Source: Paragonimus skrjabini miyazakii | Taxonomy: Eukaryota > Platyhelminthes > Trematoda > Plagiorchiida > Troglotrematidae | Assembly: GCA_014338405.1 (NCBI GenBank) | Contig: JTDE01021172.1 | Span: forward strand, 1 to 64,000 | DNA length: 64,000 bases | Reading direction: 5' to 3' | Part shown: positions 36,848 to 48,039 of the stretch, piece after piece | Layout of the letters: each line of letters begins with the position of its first letter | Position numbering within the stretch: the first letter of the stretch is position 1 | Program-made: the position numbers and the translations under genes | The notes under the pieces: generated by a model | What the model was told of the DNA's origin: nothing | Database searches by the model: none | Seen by the model: only the letters and a program-made list of their open reading frames with translations

Positions 36848-37057
36848 TTATTGCGCGGCCGAGAATAAAGGCGCGCGGTAAACAAAAGAACCATCGGTGC
36901 CATAGGTCGTGGTGACATAACTATATGGCGTTGCGATGTGTGCGCCCGCGGGTGCACTAGCTGCCTCAGATTTGTACGTCACCAGCGTACTCATAGTATA
37001 CCATCGGTCGTAGGTTATATCAGTTATATCCATTTTTTCTTGTTCGCATCGGTCAAT
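36848..37057 (-). CDS. Unassigned minus-strand open frame of coding-like composition
   Basis: A frame with GC-rich third positions encodes a peptide containing MDITDITYDRWYTMSTLVTY and then ATPYSYVTTTYGTDGSFVY, ending at a stop at the low-coordinate edge. It extends upstream to about 37234 but that part looks less protein-like. The base composition stands out from the AT-rich surroundings. It is on the same strand as the TATDN3-like gene, inside its last intron, yet the exons at 51085 and 33129 join directly in phase, so it is not required there. It could be a terminal exon of a nested gene, an alternative last exon, part of an uncharacterised transposon, or chance. I do not recognise the protein. 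Confidence 0.25.
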   Translation of the reverse strand: MDRCEQEKMDITDITYDRWYTMSTLVTYKSEAASAPAGAHIATPYSYVTTTYGTDGSFVYRAPLFSAAQ

Positions 37058-37794
37058 GACCAAAGTCGTGTGGCAACTCATTCGATCCCTTCTCAAAAGC
37101 CTGAGTTTCTGTGGCCTTCTACTTTTCCTTATTTTCAGCTTTTTTGGTGTACTGTAAGGTGAATGTTTAGTTTTTCTTCCGGTCCAACTTTGAATTTGGT
37201 TTATTCTCCTATCCTCTCTAGAGTGCACTAACATGAGCCTCTATACTGAACTACTTCTTGTATTACATATAGTTTAGATCTTACCATTGGAATCTCTCTG
37301 CTTATTTCCCGAGAGATATGAGTTTCCGTTTCGTGCTGACCTGTCGATTGGCTTACCAGTATTGGACGGTGGGACACAAAGGCCTCACTTGCACGCCTTC
37401 TGGTCTTATTCCTTCTCGGTCTCAGCAAGAATCACAGCCAACATTCATGGTGCAAGACCACCGATGACGATGTCATGGAGTTTGGGTGAAGCACTCGGAA
37501 GGCCCATCAGCATTGCGTCATCTACTGAAATGTAACATGGTCCAACTTTTGTATGTTTCTAGCTGATAGTTCAAAGGAATCCCTCCTAAAGGTTACTGGA
37601 ATCTAAGCTTGCGATAGTTTTGACTTAGTGAGGCATCTATGTATATACCACTTTAGGAGAAAGTCTCCTGACACGGGATACAGATACTGATGCATTCTGG
37701 GGTGTCATGCAATCCCGTAAATATATCGGCACAGAGTCAAACAATTCTATATCTTTTTCATTCATACAATTGGCACCTTCCATGTGGAGCAATT

Positions 37795-38310
37795 GAATGG
37801 ACCATGAAGAAGAAGATGGCGCGAATGGTTGACTACTGCGTTCCAGACGGCTTTCCATCAGAAGCACAAGTAGCCATGCAGCTTGAGGTATTGAAACATA
37901 ACAGGGCTTCCGGAACAAATCTCCACCCTACATCTCTTTCTAAACATGATGAAGAGAAATAGATAACAGGACCGACAAACCTCCTTCGGAGTGTTTGAGG
38001 AACTAAAGTGTTACCTTGTGATTAGCACTTAGCAACAGTAGTTATTCGTTTCGAAAAGGGAGCAGGAAGTCTATCTGACAAACAGAACTGTATAGGGCTA
38101 GTAACTATTGTGTCTAAGTTGTTCACTGGTCTTAAGTTACGTCCGCTCAGCAAACCAATGGAAAATCAGGTATGTGAAAAATAGACGGAATTCCGATCCT
38201 GTCGAGGTTGCGTTGACTACAGTTGTACCCTTGGACCAGTCTTGGAGCGTCGGCACTGTTATAGGCAACCGACTATCGTGGTTTATTCTGACACTTTCGC
38301 TTGTGCGTAA
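37795..38310 (+). mobile_element. RTE-clade LINE, copy 4: RT finger fragment
   Basis: Only the linker-to-fingers part is left. FPSEAQVAMQLEVLKHNRAS lies at about 37850. It is followed out of frame by RFEKGAGSLSDKQNC and SKLFTGLKLRPLS, then, after another shift, RSCRGCVDYSCTLGPVLERR and YRQPTIVVYSD near 38265. These correspond in order to the RTE motifs FKKGARS..C.N.RGISL, RPGRGCID..FTLRQVLE.RH and YRRPT.VVFLD. No catalytic box remains. A hammerhead SINE follows immediately, which may have interrupted it. Confidence 0.7.
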
Positions 38311-38354
38311 TGATCAGTAGTTGAGCGTTCACATATGATAATTCGGTCGCGCTT

Positions 38355-38610
38355 AATGTGAGGTCAGCGGTGCAGTGATCAACACGGTTGCCTCATGAAA
38401 GCGTGGCCGGAGTTATATCGTCGGCCGTGGCAAGGATATGGACTACTGACGAGCTCTAATGAGAACAAAACTGGAGTCTAGTGCTTCTTTTTGAAAGGAG
38501 CCGACTGGAAAGTCTATGGGAGTGCGACGACTGTGATCCACTGTGGGTGATGTTCAATCTGTATGAAAATCAAAATCCCTACTACTCACTAGGAATAACG
38601 ATATCTCAAC
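38355..38610 (+). mobile_element. Hammerhead-bearing SINE-like repeat (Sm-alpha type), copy B
   Basis: A tRNA-like head starts near gaggtcagcggtgcagtgatc and has a T-arm-like B box (ccggagttatatcgtcgg, 38407-38424). The linker gtggcaaggatatgg leads into the hammerhead unit (38440-38484), followed by a tail (tgatccactgtgggtgatgttcaa-like) shared with copy A at 10790-10990. Its place directly after the RTE finger fragment suggests an insertion into it. Pol III head plus hammerhead is the architecture of the Sm-alpha family of schistosomes. Confidence 0.7.
38440..38484 (+). ncRNA. Relic hammerhead ribozyme, copy B
   Basis: ACTA (38442-38445) pairs with TAGT (38479-38482) as stem I. The core box CTGACGA (38446-38452) is intact, stem II is CTC-taat-GAG, and the second box reads ACAAAAC where CGAAAC is expected. 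GTC at 38476-38478 sits just before the stem I strand, the expected cleavage position. The G-to-A change fits decay of a CpG. Better preserved than copy A but probably inactive. Confidence 0.65.
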
Positions 38611-40399
38611 GACAGTCAATGAGAAGGTTAAGTTTTTATTGTTGAGATTGGTGTGCTAGCTTAATGCATTGGCGCTCGTCGGGACCGTGTCCCGTCCTGT
38701 TCAACTGTGTTGCTCTCTGTTCCGATCCGGGTCCAACCGCTTCATGCGTGTCTGTGTTTCGACCGCACTGAGTCACATCCGGTTGGAATATTTTAATTGC
38801 CTGAGTGTGCAGATGGTGACCACGCGCGCGTGCGATCGGATGTGGAATAGGGTTTCTGACCGGTGAACGTGTGGGCAAACATGTGCAGTCGGGAGTGGGA
38901 GCGTCACATATTCTAGGCGGCTTGACACGTGATGGGCCGCGTGAGACGGAGAGACGACAGTTACACACCACACACTGTTCAGGTCTCGCACTGACATCCA
39001 TTTTGTGCGTAACTTGATATCTTGGCGTTGTACTCCCTTGTCCTTCGCTGACCACCGAACTGTTCAAGTCGACAGCACTCTTTCTCAAGTCCATTTTGAC
39101 TCCCATCGTACTTCGTATAATGGCATCACCGGGAACCATCTCGTTCCCTGCAGTGCTAGCAATCTGTGGGGCGTTATATGGCCGCGCCTTGACCGTTTTT
39201 CGTTTGAACCGGTCTGGTAACAGTGCACATGGAATCAGGAAACGTTTTAGGCTATGTTATACCTACGATTGGCCAAGCTCTGACACTTTATTATAACTGT
39301 TTGGAGAGGCATTTTTTGTAGTTATTCTCGAAAGGTGTGTTCGCACATGTGCATCCTGAATCGACTGAGGCTCACGGTCAGAGACTAAGCATTTGCACTT
39401 ATCATATTGTGGAGTTTGAAGCTCTCGCGTTCTATAAGTACAGTGATTGTTCAGGGCGCGAAGTCAGCTGCATCGTTCTTCACTAGTTTCGGGAGTTGAT
39501 GACGAGCGTGGACCAATGAGGCATGCTTACTAAACATGTTGAACAATAGTTTCTTAGTCGTTTCAAACTATCGACCTTGAAGACACTTGAATAAAATGAA
39601 ATTGATCAACTTCCAATATTTCGTCACACCCAATTTCCGTGACAGCACACTGGTTTTCCACACATAATCCTGCTTAGCAAGGTCAGCTCGAAAAATGTCT
39701 GCATAGTTCTTGATCACCCTCCGGATGGTATGGTTTGATGTGGGATTGTAAATGGGGTTTACCGTGGTTTCCGCGACAAAATGTTGAAATGTATTGGCGT
39801 TGACGACCAGCTTTCAAATGTTACGATTGTGAATCAGTGCTTCAATAAATTCTTGCTAAAAATCTTCCTATTGTTTGTTTTCTTATAGCAACAGCTGTTG
39901 AAGTGGTTCGAACGTTACGGATATGGTGGTTTCACTCTATTGCCAAATTGCTGTTTTGTCTGCATAAGCTTTTACCTAACAAGGGAGCAAACGAACAGCA
40001 CTTAGTAAGTTAGCCAGGTCAATTCAAAATGTGTTACAGTCAAGTTTTTTTTAAAAATTGATCGGTTATCACAAAAACAACCACTCAGGAGACCAAGTTG
40101 TGTTATTCCCAGGAGTGAAACCGGATTAGGGCCTGGAGTTGTAAGTGGTATACGAAATAGCGTTATTGGAACGGAACAATAAAACATCTGATGATTTGAG
40201 ATGCTATGCGGTTCGCGTGTTTAGTCTCGATAAGTGCTTCTCGACTTCGGAGAACTTCCTTAACGTATGCAGCTTGGCCTATAACCCGCGCACAATTGCT
40301 TATCGGGATCAATCACCACTCTTACAGATCAAGAAACAACAGATCAGGGTGGAGACAACTATATGCTATCACAACATCCAGTGTTATTGCTCCAAATGA
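38611..40399. other. TATDN3-like intron; GC-rich patch, otherwise nothing recognised
   Basis: A locally GC-rich stretch at about 38640-39200 supports open frames on both strands (longest 167 codons, minus 38636-39139). No domain is visible, and GC-rich sequence produces such frames by having few stops. Confidence 0.4.
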
Positions 40400-43300
40400 A
40401 CTCCGCGCAGATACCAAATTCATTCCGGGGTTAAAAACTCGGCTGGTCGCTATTTCAATGGGGGATGGCGGCCTCAAAGTACTTTACAACACACCGGCTC
40501 AGCCCTTCTCACTCGATGAATCTCTTTGGGCAGATTCATCTGTTATGCATACTGTAGGCAATGAAACTTCCTTCTGGTACTGTTTTTACACCAATCCGGC
40601 CTCGCTCTTTAATAAACTGGACGAGCTTCGTGACCTCTGTTCCCGACGAAACCCACTTATTGTGGGCCTCATGGAAACCTGGTGTAAAGAGTAAGTGTGG
40701 GATAGTGAATTGTCCATCCCGACATGACAATGTCTCGCAATGATAGGAAAACCGGTAAAGGAAGTGGTGTAGCTCTCTATTTGGGATCGCACCTAAGCAC
40801 ATCAAGTAGTCGTGCTACTGTGTCTTCCGGAATCAATCTAGCAAGTATTTAACGCTACTCAAAACCTTACTTGTTTAATTGGTGTGGCTTATAGATTGCC
40901 TGTTGTGCACAGGAATGCCGACGCGGCCTTGCACAACGCTCTGCGTAGAGTATCATCTTTGGGTTATGCTCAAACATTGATAATGGGATATTTTAAACAC
41001 TCGGAGCTAGACTTCAAGAACCATTTAATCAATACTGCAACGTCTTTGCTGAGAATTCCCTCAAGGCAGTAATGGAAGCCGGATTACTTCAGCATACCCA
41101 GGACCATACGAGGTAGCGTGTGGGCCAAGCGCTGTCTTGTTTTGATTACAATCTTACCAACGGGGTTGACCTGGTAGGCAATATAAATGTCGTAGCTTCA
41201 GTTGGTCGTGGTGATCATATGATAATTAAATTCGACTACCTTCACGGAACTAGACAATATATTCCCCAAAATTCGGGTCTAAAGGCTTATCACAAGGCAA
41301 ATTTCGCAGGGATGAAGACACGGCTTTCACTCACTACATTCAGCCTAGATGATCACTAGCAGCTCATTGTTGCGGAACTCGCCGAGGCAGTTAACTACCA
41401 TGTTCCAACAAGGTCTCCCCGGCCTAGTAGAAAGCCTAGACGCCTATGAAGTAGAACCGAATATTTGATCACACTAAAACGTTCAGCCTAGAGCAGGTAC
41501 CAATTAGAACAAACTGGATTTGCGCTTGTTGAGTATGTGGTGCAATCGTACCATGGTTGCTGTCAGAGTGGATCGATTTTGCTAAAAATGCAGTCTTGCT
41601 GAAAAACTGAAGGTGAACCTTAAGCTTTTCTACAGCGAATTCGCAACACAGGCAATAAAGTTGGCGTTTCGCAGCTGCAAACCTCTAATAGATTTACCAA
41701 TACGGATGTAGAAGCGACTAACACTCTGGGTATGTTAGTGTGCATAACTCCAAATCACGAATGACTTTTGAGCGCACAGACGTCAACTTGATTGAATTAT
41801 TTCAAATTTCAGTGTCACAAGTCAAAGTCAAGTTAAAGAACTTATTAACCCATCAATTATCCGGTCCAGACTTGATATCCTCTGTGGTCTTGAAAAGCTG
41901 CACCACGGAATTGGCAAAACCGTTTGCAGCAATTTTCAATCAATCCTTATCAACTGGCCGTTTACTGAGGGCCCGAAAAGAATCCATAATCACATCTATT
42001 TTCAAAAGTGTATGCACAAACGACCCTGGGAGCTATTGGTCAATAGCGTTGCCCTCAATGGTCTTTCTTAAATACTAGAGAGTTTATTAGATGACTTTAC
42101 CCATGCTAAGATTGAAGACCTCTAACTCATCACCAGATATCAACATGGTATTCATAGGGGATACTCATGCGTCACGAATCTGTTGATTGCCTGTGATGTT
42201 TAGACAAAGGCTACAGACACAGAATTACCACAGATGTGATTTATCTTGAATTTTCCAAGGCCTTTGATAGGGTTGATCATTACATCTTGCTACAGAGACT
42301 GAATAGTTATGGCCTTGAGCGTTTACCCACCTGGTTAGAGCATTGTCTGACTGAATGTGGGTTTGACGTCAAAGTGAATGGAGAGCTGTCAGAGTGGTTC
42401 CCAGCCAACAGCGGCGTTCTGTATAGATCAATCTTCGGACTTGTGTTATTCAATCTTTTCGTTCTTGAACTACCCAGTATAGTCAAATCGCCGATGCTTC
42501 TCTACGCTGATGACACAAGGCTCTGGCAAATTCTTGAATATCCGGAAGATGTGGTGACCTTAAAAGATGATTTGAACTTCCTAAATCAGTGGTCCATAGG
42601 AAAAGACTTGTCATTCAATGCCAACAAGTGTAAAGTCATGCTCGTTCGCCATCAAAAGTGTACTCACTATTACATTGGCAACACAAAGCTGCTCTTGTGA
42701 GTATGCAAACGAGACCTAGGAACCATCGTGGCAGACAATTTGAGTTTGTCTACAGATTGTGCTGTCAAGGCTAAATACAGCTTAAATAACTGAGCCTTCT
42801 AGGAAGAATTTGTGAAACTTTTTACCTTGAAATGTTACCCACTGTGTTCACCTCCATAATCCATCTACACCTGAAAACGAACATATAGGCCTATCGCCTT
42901 TATCATAAGAAGGGATTGGCAATTGCTGAAGGTATTCAGAGACGGGCTAATAGAAGAATGATGGGGTTCAGGAAAACTCACTACCCGGATAGACTGGCAG
43001 AATTGGGTCGATTCTCAATGGATCACAAACATCTCAAGGGAGACCTAATGCTTACCTATAAAATATTCCACACCCTGGGTAATCCCCTGGCATATCTCCC
43101 TCTAAATAAAGATGAACATTCCAGAGGTAATTCGCTGAAACTGAGTAATGGAACGAGCAGGTTACTCTGTGAGCAGAACTTCCTAAAAGTTAGAGTCTGC
43201 TCACACTGGAAGGCATTGCCAAACTCTGTGGTCACGGCTGAATCTGTTGGAAGTTTTGAACTGTTAGTCCATTGACACATACGTACGAGACTACCGCTAC

Positions 43301-43525
43301 ACTAGCCCAGTCTCACAGGTCATTAAATGAGCGTCTGACGGCATGTTGTTTCAGTGTGTTTCGGTGTTTGTTACTGAAATGATTGCAGTCAGCAGCCTCA
43401 TTGAACTAACGTTTTATTTAGTTCTATTCGCTTTTTCTTTATTCCTTATAAATTGTCCAGCACAACATAGAAACAGGAACGCAGAAGCAAATATTTTTCT
43501 CCCTCCTATAACAACCTATGGACTT
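40400..43525 (+). mobile_element. CR1-clade LINE, near full-length relic
   Basis: Endonuclease start at about 40570-40690 (CFYTNPASLFNKLDELRDL, then LIVGLMETWCK); EN middle at 40870-41240 (LIGVAYRLP, then DLVGNINVVASVGRGDHM). RT runs from about 41790 (LTHQLSGPDLISSVVLKSC), through VIYLEFSKAFDRVDHYILLQ at 42236 and the catalytic box MLLYADDTRLW (YADD at 42503-42514), to FNANKCKVMLV. The C-terminal domain at 42915-43275 has RRANRRMMGF and HLKGDLMLTYKIFH, a CR1 hallmark. The 3' UTR resembles 46840-47060 as far as about 43525. Several frameshifts and stops; the RT core alone is open for 154 codons. The 5' boundary is uncertain. It is antisense to the TATDN3-like gene. Confidence 0.85.
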
Positions 43526-45327
43526 ATCACTTTTAGTATAAGGTCATAGATATTCTATTATCACTCTCGCTATATTCATACACTTACATCCTCCGTTTTG
43601 AAGAAGTGACTGTTCATTAGCCTTTCAAATCAGTAGTATAAGGACAAAGGACTAAACCAAGAAATGCAATCATTTAGAGAAAAGTGAAAGATATTTCGTC
43701 TCAAATTTTCTTTGACAAGACCGCCATCGATAACAGTAGCCAATCGCGTTGCGAGGCACAACGGATGGTAACTTCCTCGTTCTGTTACCGTCACTGTTGT
43801 GCAAAATTGAAAGTGCACCGAAGGCCAGACGTGCTTTGACCTAAGCTGAACATGGATTACGCAGGCGTTGCGAAGTGTGACCGCTTGTTGAACGAGTCAC
43901 TTTGTAAGTGCAGGATGGGCTGACCATACCAGGCTGATCGAAAACTGAAGCCAATCTCAGCGGCCAACCATTTACAACCCTTATCAGTGCTTCCTGTCTG
44001 TGCCGCTACTTTTAGAGGAAGAATTTGCCCTATGTGTAACTTGCATACTGGTGTGGTAATCAAATACAACCCATGTGGCGTCTGCAGTCCGTGGACATTC
44101 AGCTTAAGGTAAGAACCGAGTTGACGGACTAACGGAATGTGTACAGTTGCATTAGTAGCACTCGAATAGCTCAAGCTGGACACAAGGCTGAGAGATGTGC
44201 TCGAATGAAGTCACGTTTGATGAACAGTCTACTGGAGGTAGTCACTCTAGAAGAGCTTGAAAGGGAGAAGGCTGTGGATTATTTGGAATAACAAAAGCTA
44301 GACTTCCTAGATGTGAACCTGTATACGGTGCTCATTCTCGATCATTGCTGAAACCCATCGATGACCGCAAAGTCGTAGTGATGTTAGTGGCAGGCGCCCC
44401 AAATTTTTATTTCTACCAAGCTTTACTGGCAGAAAACTATGAAACTGATGAGCAGCATGTCGTTGCTTATGCGATGTGAACATACCATATGAACAAGCGA
44501 CGCATGGTTTTTCTCATCACCAAGGCATAGTTCAAGTTTTGTTGATAGTCGGTAGAGGTCTACCATGCATTTGGGCCACTCCATTGTCCCTATCAAGCAA
44601 GAATGATTGATGCCTTAAAACGACCGTCACAATAGGAATGCTTCTAACAAACCTGAAACCCCACTTCACATAAGTGGGAGTGGCCTAGTTGTGACATGAG
44701 CCAACATGGATTGTTGCCTACTTTAGCAAATTTGAAAGGCAGTCTAATGGAGGCGGGGATTGAAATAGCGATTTTCTGTGTTAAACAATCTACTAAGAGC
44801 TTGGCAGGGAAAGCTGGTGAAGTGATCGGAACAAATAATGTAGATACAGCTTACTAAGGGTAGATTGAATCACTGGCTGTTTTTTGTGTGATGCATGTGG
44901 TTATTGTTTTTACTTGGTTTTCATGGTCATGAGATAACAATAAGGCGGAAGTGATGGAAGCCATGCTATTTGAGAAGACGGTGAACTCACGGTTAAAAAG
45001 TGACATGATATTTTAAGGGATAACCTATACCTCGATATTTGCGTGTGTAAGGTTGTTTCGGGTAACTGTAGTTATCAGCAAGATGATGGGATGTCGGGTG
45101 ACAAGCTACTGGGCTAGAGCCTGAAGATGACTGTCCAGCGTATGGAACGGAGAAAAACGAAGGTCACGTGGAGATGAAACGATTGACCGAGCTTATGGTA
45201 GAATTCAACAGAGGAAGAATTAGCGTGCCATCACTTCAGATGTAGTGTTATCTGTAAAACCATTTTCGGGATATTCCAGAATGATATGGAGTAAAGTTAA
45301 AAACCTTGTGCGAGTTTTCGAATTCCA
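43526..45327. other. TATDN3-like intron, no assigned element
   Basis: Contains a 108-codon minus frame (43857-44183) with no known motif. Probably decayed repeat sequence. Confidence 0.4.
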
Positions 45328-45690
45328 GGCCACCAGCAGTTGGGTAAAACCGCGTGGTGGTCAATCAACAACGTGGTCACGAAATATGCAGACCCTGTCT
45401 GCTCCATTGAGCCAAGTGGGTAGATGTTGCCTGCCTTGATGAGGTCCTCCTGATCACTCAAACCGCTGGTTAGAGACGTTATCCGAGATAGCGATGTGTT
45501 GCAGTTAATGGCGTACCTGTATCCATTCCATTTCCGCTTCTTCCTCTTAGTCTTCTTTTAATAATTTTCAACCTTCTTAGTAACTTTCTCCTCTAGGATT
45601 TCCCACGTCATTGTTGAGGTGAGCGGCGGCCTGAGCCACAGTACCTTTTGATCAGAGTCATGGCTGCTATGGTGATGATGGTGATTTCGA
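45328..45690 (+). mobile_element. RTE-clade LINE, copy 5: 3'-terminal fragment
   Basis: Starts within the last part of the polyprotein (KPRGGQSTTWSRNMQTLSAP, then VGRCCLP), then, after a frame break, WLETLSEIAM and WRTCIHSIS. These match the end of RTE copy 1, where GGQMMTWRRQMKS, DWRPRDAQSWWLQTLGEM appear. A 3' UTR with a pyrimidine-rich stretch follows, ending ggctgctatggtgatgatgg, the family's trinucleotide tail. Confidence 0.7.
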
Positions 45691-46474
45691 TTTCGGGGAC
45701 TTAACCTGACCGAGTCGAACTATCACACTGTGACTGTAAACCAACATAAAATGATTGAATTGAATCACCATAATTTATTTCGTACGCTGCGCGCAACGAT
45801 CCATGACATCTGATTATCGACAGGTCTCTACGAATGACAAGTGCAACCAGGAAACAACATGCATAACTAAATCAAAACCGACAACATGAAGGACACATAC
45901 ATTATCCTGATGCAGGTTGCAACCACAATCAGTTTACCGTCAAGCTACAGCTAATGAGAAGTTGCATTCACAAACGAAAATGGTTAGCAGAGTATTGGAA
46001 AACTGAAATTCACTGACCTCCTTGTGGAGAGTATTCCATCTGCTACCATTTATGGGCCGTGTAATGAAAGTATAAAGCCCTGCAGGGGTTTTTCTAAGCT
46101 GCATGTGACATTTATCAGACCGATGGTCTCATTGTTCAGTCGTGGCTTTCTATTTCACGCAAATTGGTGCTCCTATAAAGGGAGAAGTGATGTCAGTGAT
46201 CTATTCGAAAAATTTGTTCAAAACTAACCATCTTGGTTCCCAATCATTATTGAGTGTTTTTACACAGCTGAACTTAATGCTACCCACAAAAAACGAGGTG
46301 GTATTCCCACATGGTGGTATAGCAAACGCTTGTTTGTTGTATCTAGTAGGAGAGCACGTGTTTAGGAGAACACTGTAGACACCGCAGCTTCAAATGTTTA
46401 GAGTTATCATCGAAACTGCGGGAGTGTCGATTAGCGCGAAATATTCCCCCGTAATGTCGATTGATTAGTTTTGT
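45691..46474. other. TATDN3-like intron; possible decayed retroelement
   Basis: FYFTQIGAPIKGEVMSVIYS at about 46145 faintly resembles the G.PMGSP motif of Penelope-like reverse transcriptases. Support is too weak to call. Confidence 0.25.
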
Positions 46475-47060
46475 GGAGACTTGGATAGGCAGACAGGATT
46501 AGATCACCTGTCACTGAATTTCAGACATCTCAGGAAAGACATAATTCCTACCTACAAAATATCCTACACTTCGTGTCATTCAATAGCATTTCTGTTGTCA
46601 CTAAACAAGGATGAATGTTTAAGAAGTCACTCGCTTATACTGAGTAATGGAACATGTGTAGATAGAACTGCTTCACAGTTAGATGCGGTTCACGGTGGAA
46701 CTGATCGTCCAACTCTGCGGTCACAGTTGAATCGGTTTAGAGTTTTACACTATTACTTGATTTGTGCATGCTTGAGAGTCATCAGACACTACAGATTTCC
46801 TAACCACTACATTAGCTCACTCTCATAGATCATCAACTGGGCATGTCTGACTGAATGTTGTTTCAGTGTGTTTCGATGTTGTTTACTGAAATAATGGCAA
46901 TCAGCAGTTGCATTGAATGGACCTTTATTTAGTTCCATTCACTTTTTCTTCATATCTATAAACCGTCCAACACAGTTTTCCCCCCACTAACACAGAGACA
47001 AGGAATGCACAAGCAAAGATCTTTCTTCATCCTAAAACAGCCTACGCGGTTTACCGGTGG
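46475..47060 (+). mobile_element. CR1-clade LINE, 3' fragment of the same family as 40400-43525
   Basis: It begins abruptly in the C-terminal domain (DRQTGLDHLSLNFRHLRKDI, then TYKI, then LNKDECLRSHSLILSNGT), which parallels DRLAELG, LKGDLMLTYKI and LNKDEHSRGNSLKLSNGT of the larger copy. It then shares the 3' UTR (tgttgtttcagtgtgtttcg and on) to about 47060. A typical 5'-truncated LINE insertion, with frame breaks after about residue 60. Confidence 0.8.
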
Positions 47061-47930
47061 AGAGCGTGAGAAAGACGAGGAAGTTGATGTACGGCCAAAT
47101 ACTTGCTCACCTCAACAATAGTGCAGCTTCTCCTAAGAACAAAATGGGACTCCATAAACATTTTAAATCCTCAAGGCTGGCTATCCTACATATTGCTTAA
47201 ACTTAGAATAAGGAAGAAGTTAGAGATGAAGAATTTAGCTTACCAGACGTTAATTATTTCGTGACAATCATCAGTCTGACAAAAACGACGGCGCAATTCC
47301 TTTCATTGAATGTCCTCTGGAATCGCCGAACCTGGTGTGTCATTATTTCTGAGTGCTGCCATGTATAAGCTACGTTCAATGCGATTCTCACAACTCCAAT
47401 TTAGAGGTAATTCCAACAACCCCAAGCTTCGTTTTCAGTCCAACGAAATTCGTGCCCAACCAAGTTCCTTAACCTTTGACCTTGAAAAGGTGGTCATAAA
47501 TACCGTTACCCGAAAATGTCAGATGGTTAACGAAATGGAGCACTTCATAGAGGTCATATCCTAGCGAACGGCTCACATATATGGTGATGCTCTGCTTGAT
47601 CGTAATGACCATAAACCTACCACTTTCGACATAGTTGGCGAGTTGTGATAGGTCGTAGTTGCATATGATTTCCTAAGGAACTACTATAAGACCGATCGAG
47701 GGGATTTCACAAGTTCGCCCGATACTGCAACCGATCTGTCAGTGAAGGAACACTGACAGTTCAACGAGTTTACGCTAACTGAGGCTGTCAATAAGTGAAC
47801 CACGGAAATCACGTGCCAAACAACTAAGTGTTGCACAAACAAACTGCTTTTCTTCATGGGATCGGCCAGCAGTGGATATCGATTAGGAATTATTAAGCAA
47901 CCACACATCGATTGCTGTCACAGTCATAGT
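47061..47930. other. TATDN3-like intron before the second gap
   Basis: An 84-codon frame at 47310-47564 reads plausibly but matches no family known to me. Confidence 0.4.
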
Positions 47931-48030
47931 NNNNNNNNNNNNNNNNNNNNNNNNNNNNNNNNNNNNNNNNNNNNNNNNNNNNNNNNNNNNNNNNNNNNNN
48001 NNNNNNNNNNNNNNNNNNNNNNNNNNNNNN
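47931..48030. other. Assembly gap (100 N)
   Basis: Exactly 100 N. A decayed CR1 element begins at its right edge, so a repeat probably broke the assembly here. Confidence 0.99.
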
Positions 48031-48039
48031 GATTGTCAC

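Noticed and set aside
38636..39139. 167-codon minus-strand open frame
   Set aside because: Lies in a GC-rich patch with overlapping open frames on the other strand; no domain and no splice context.
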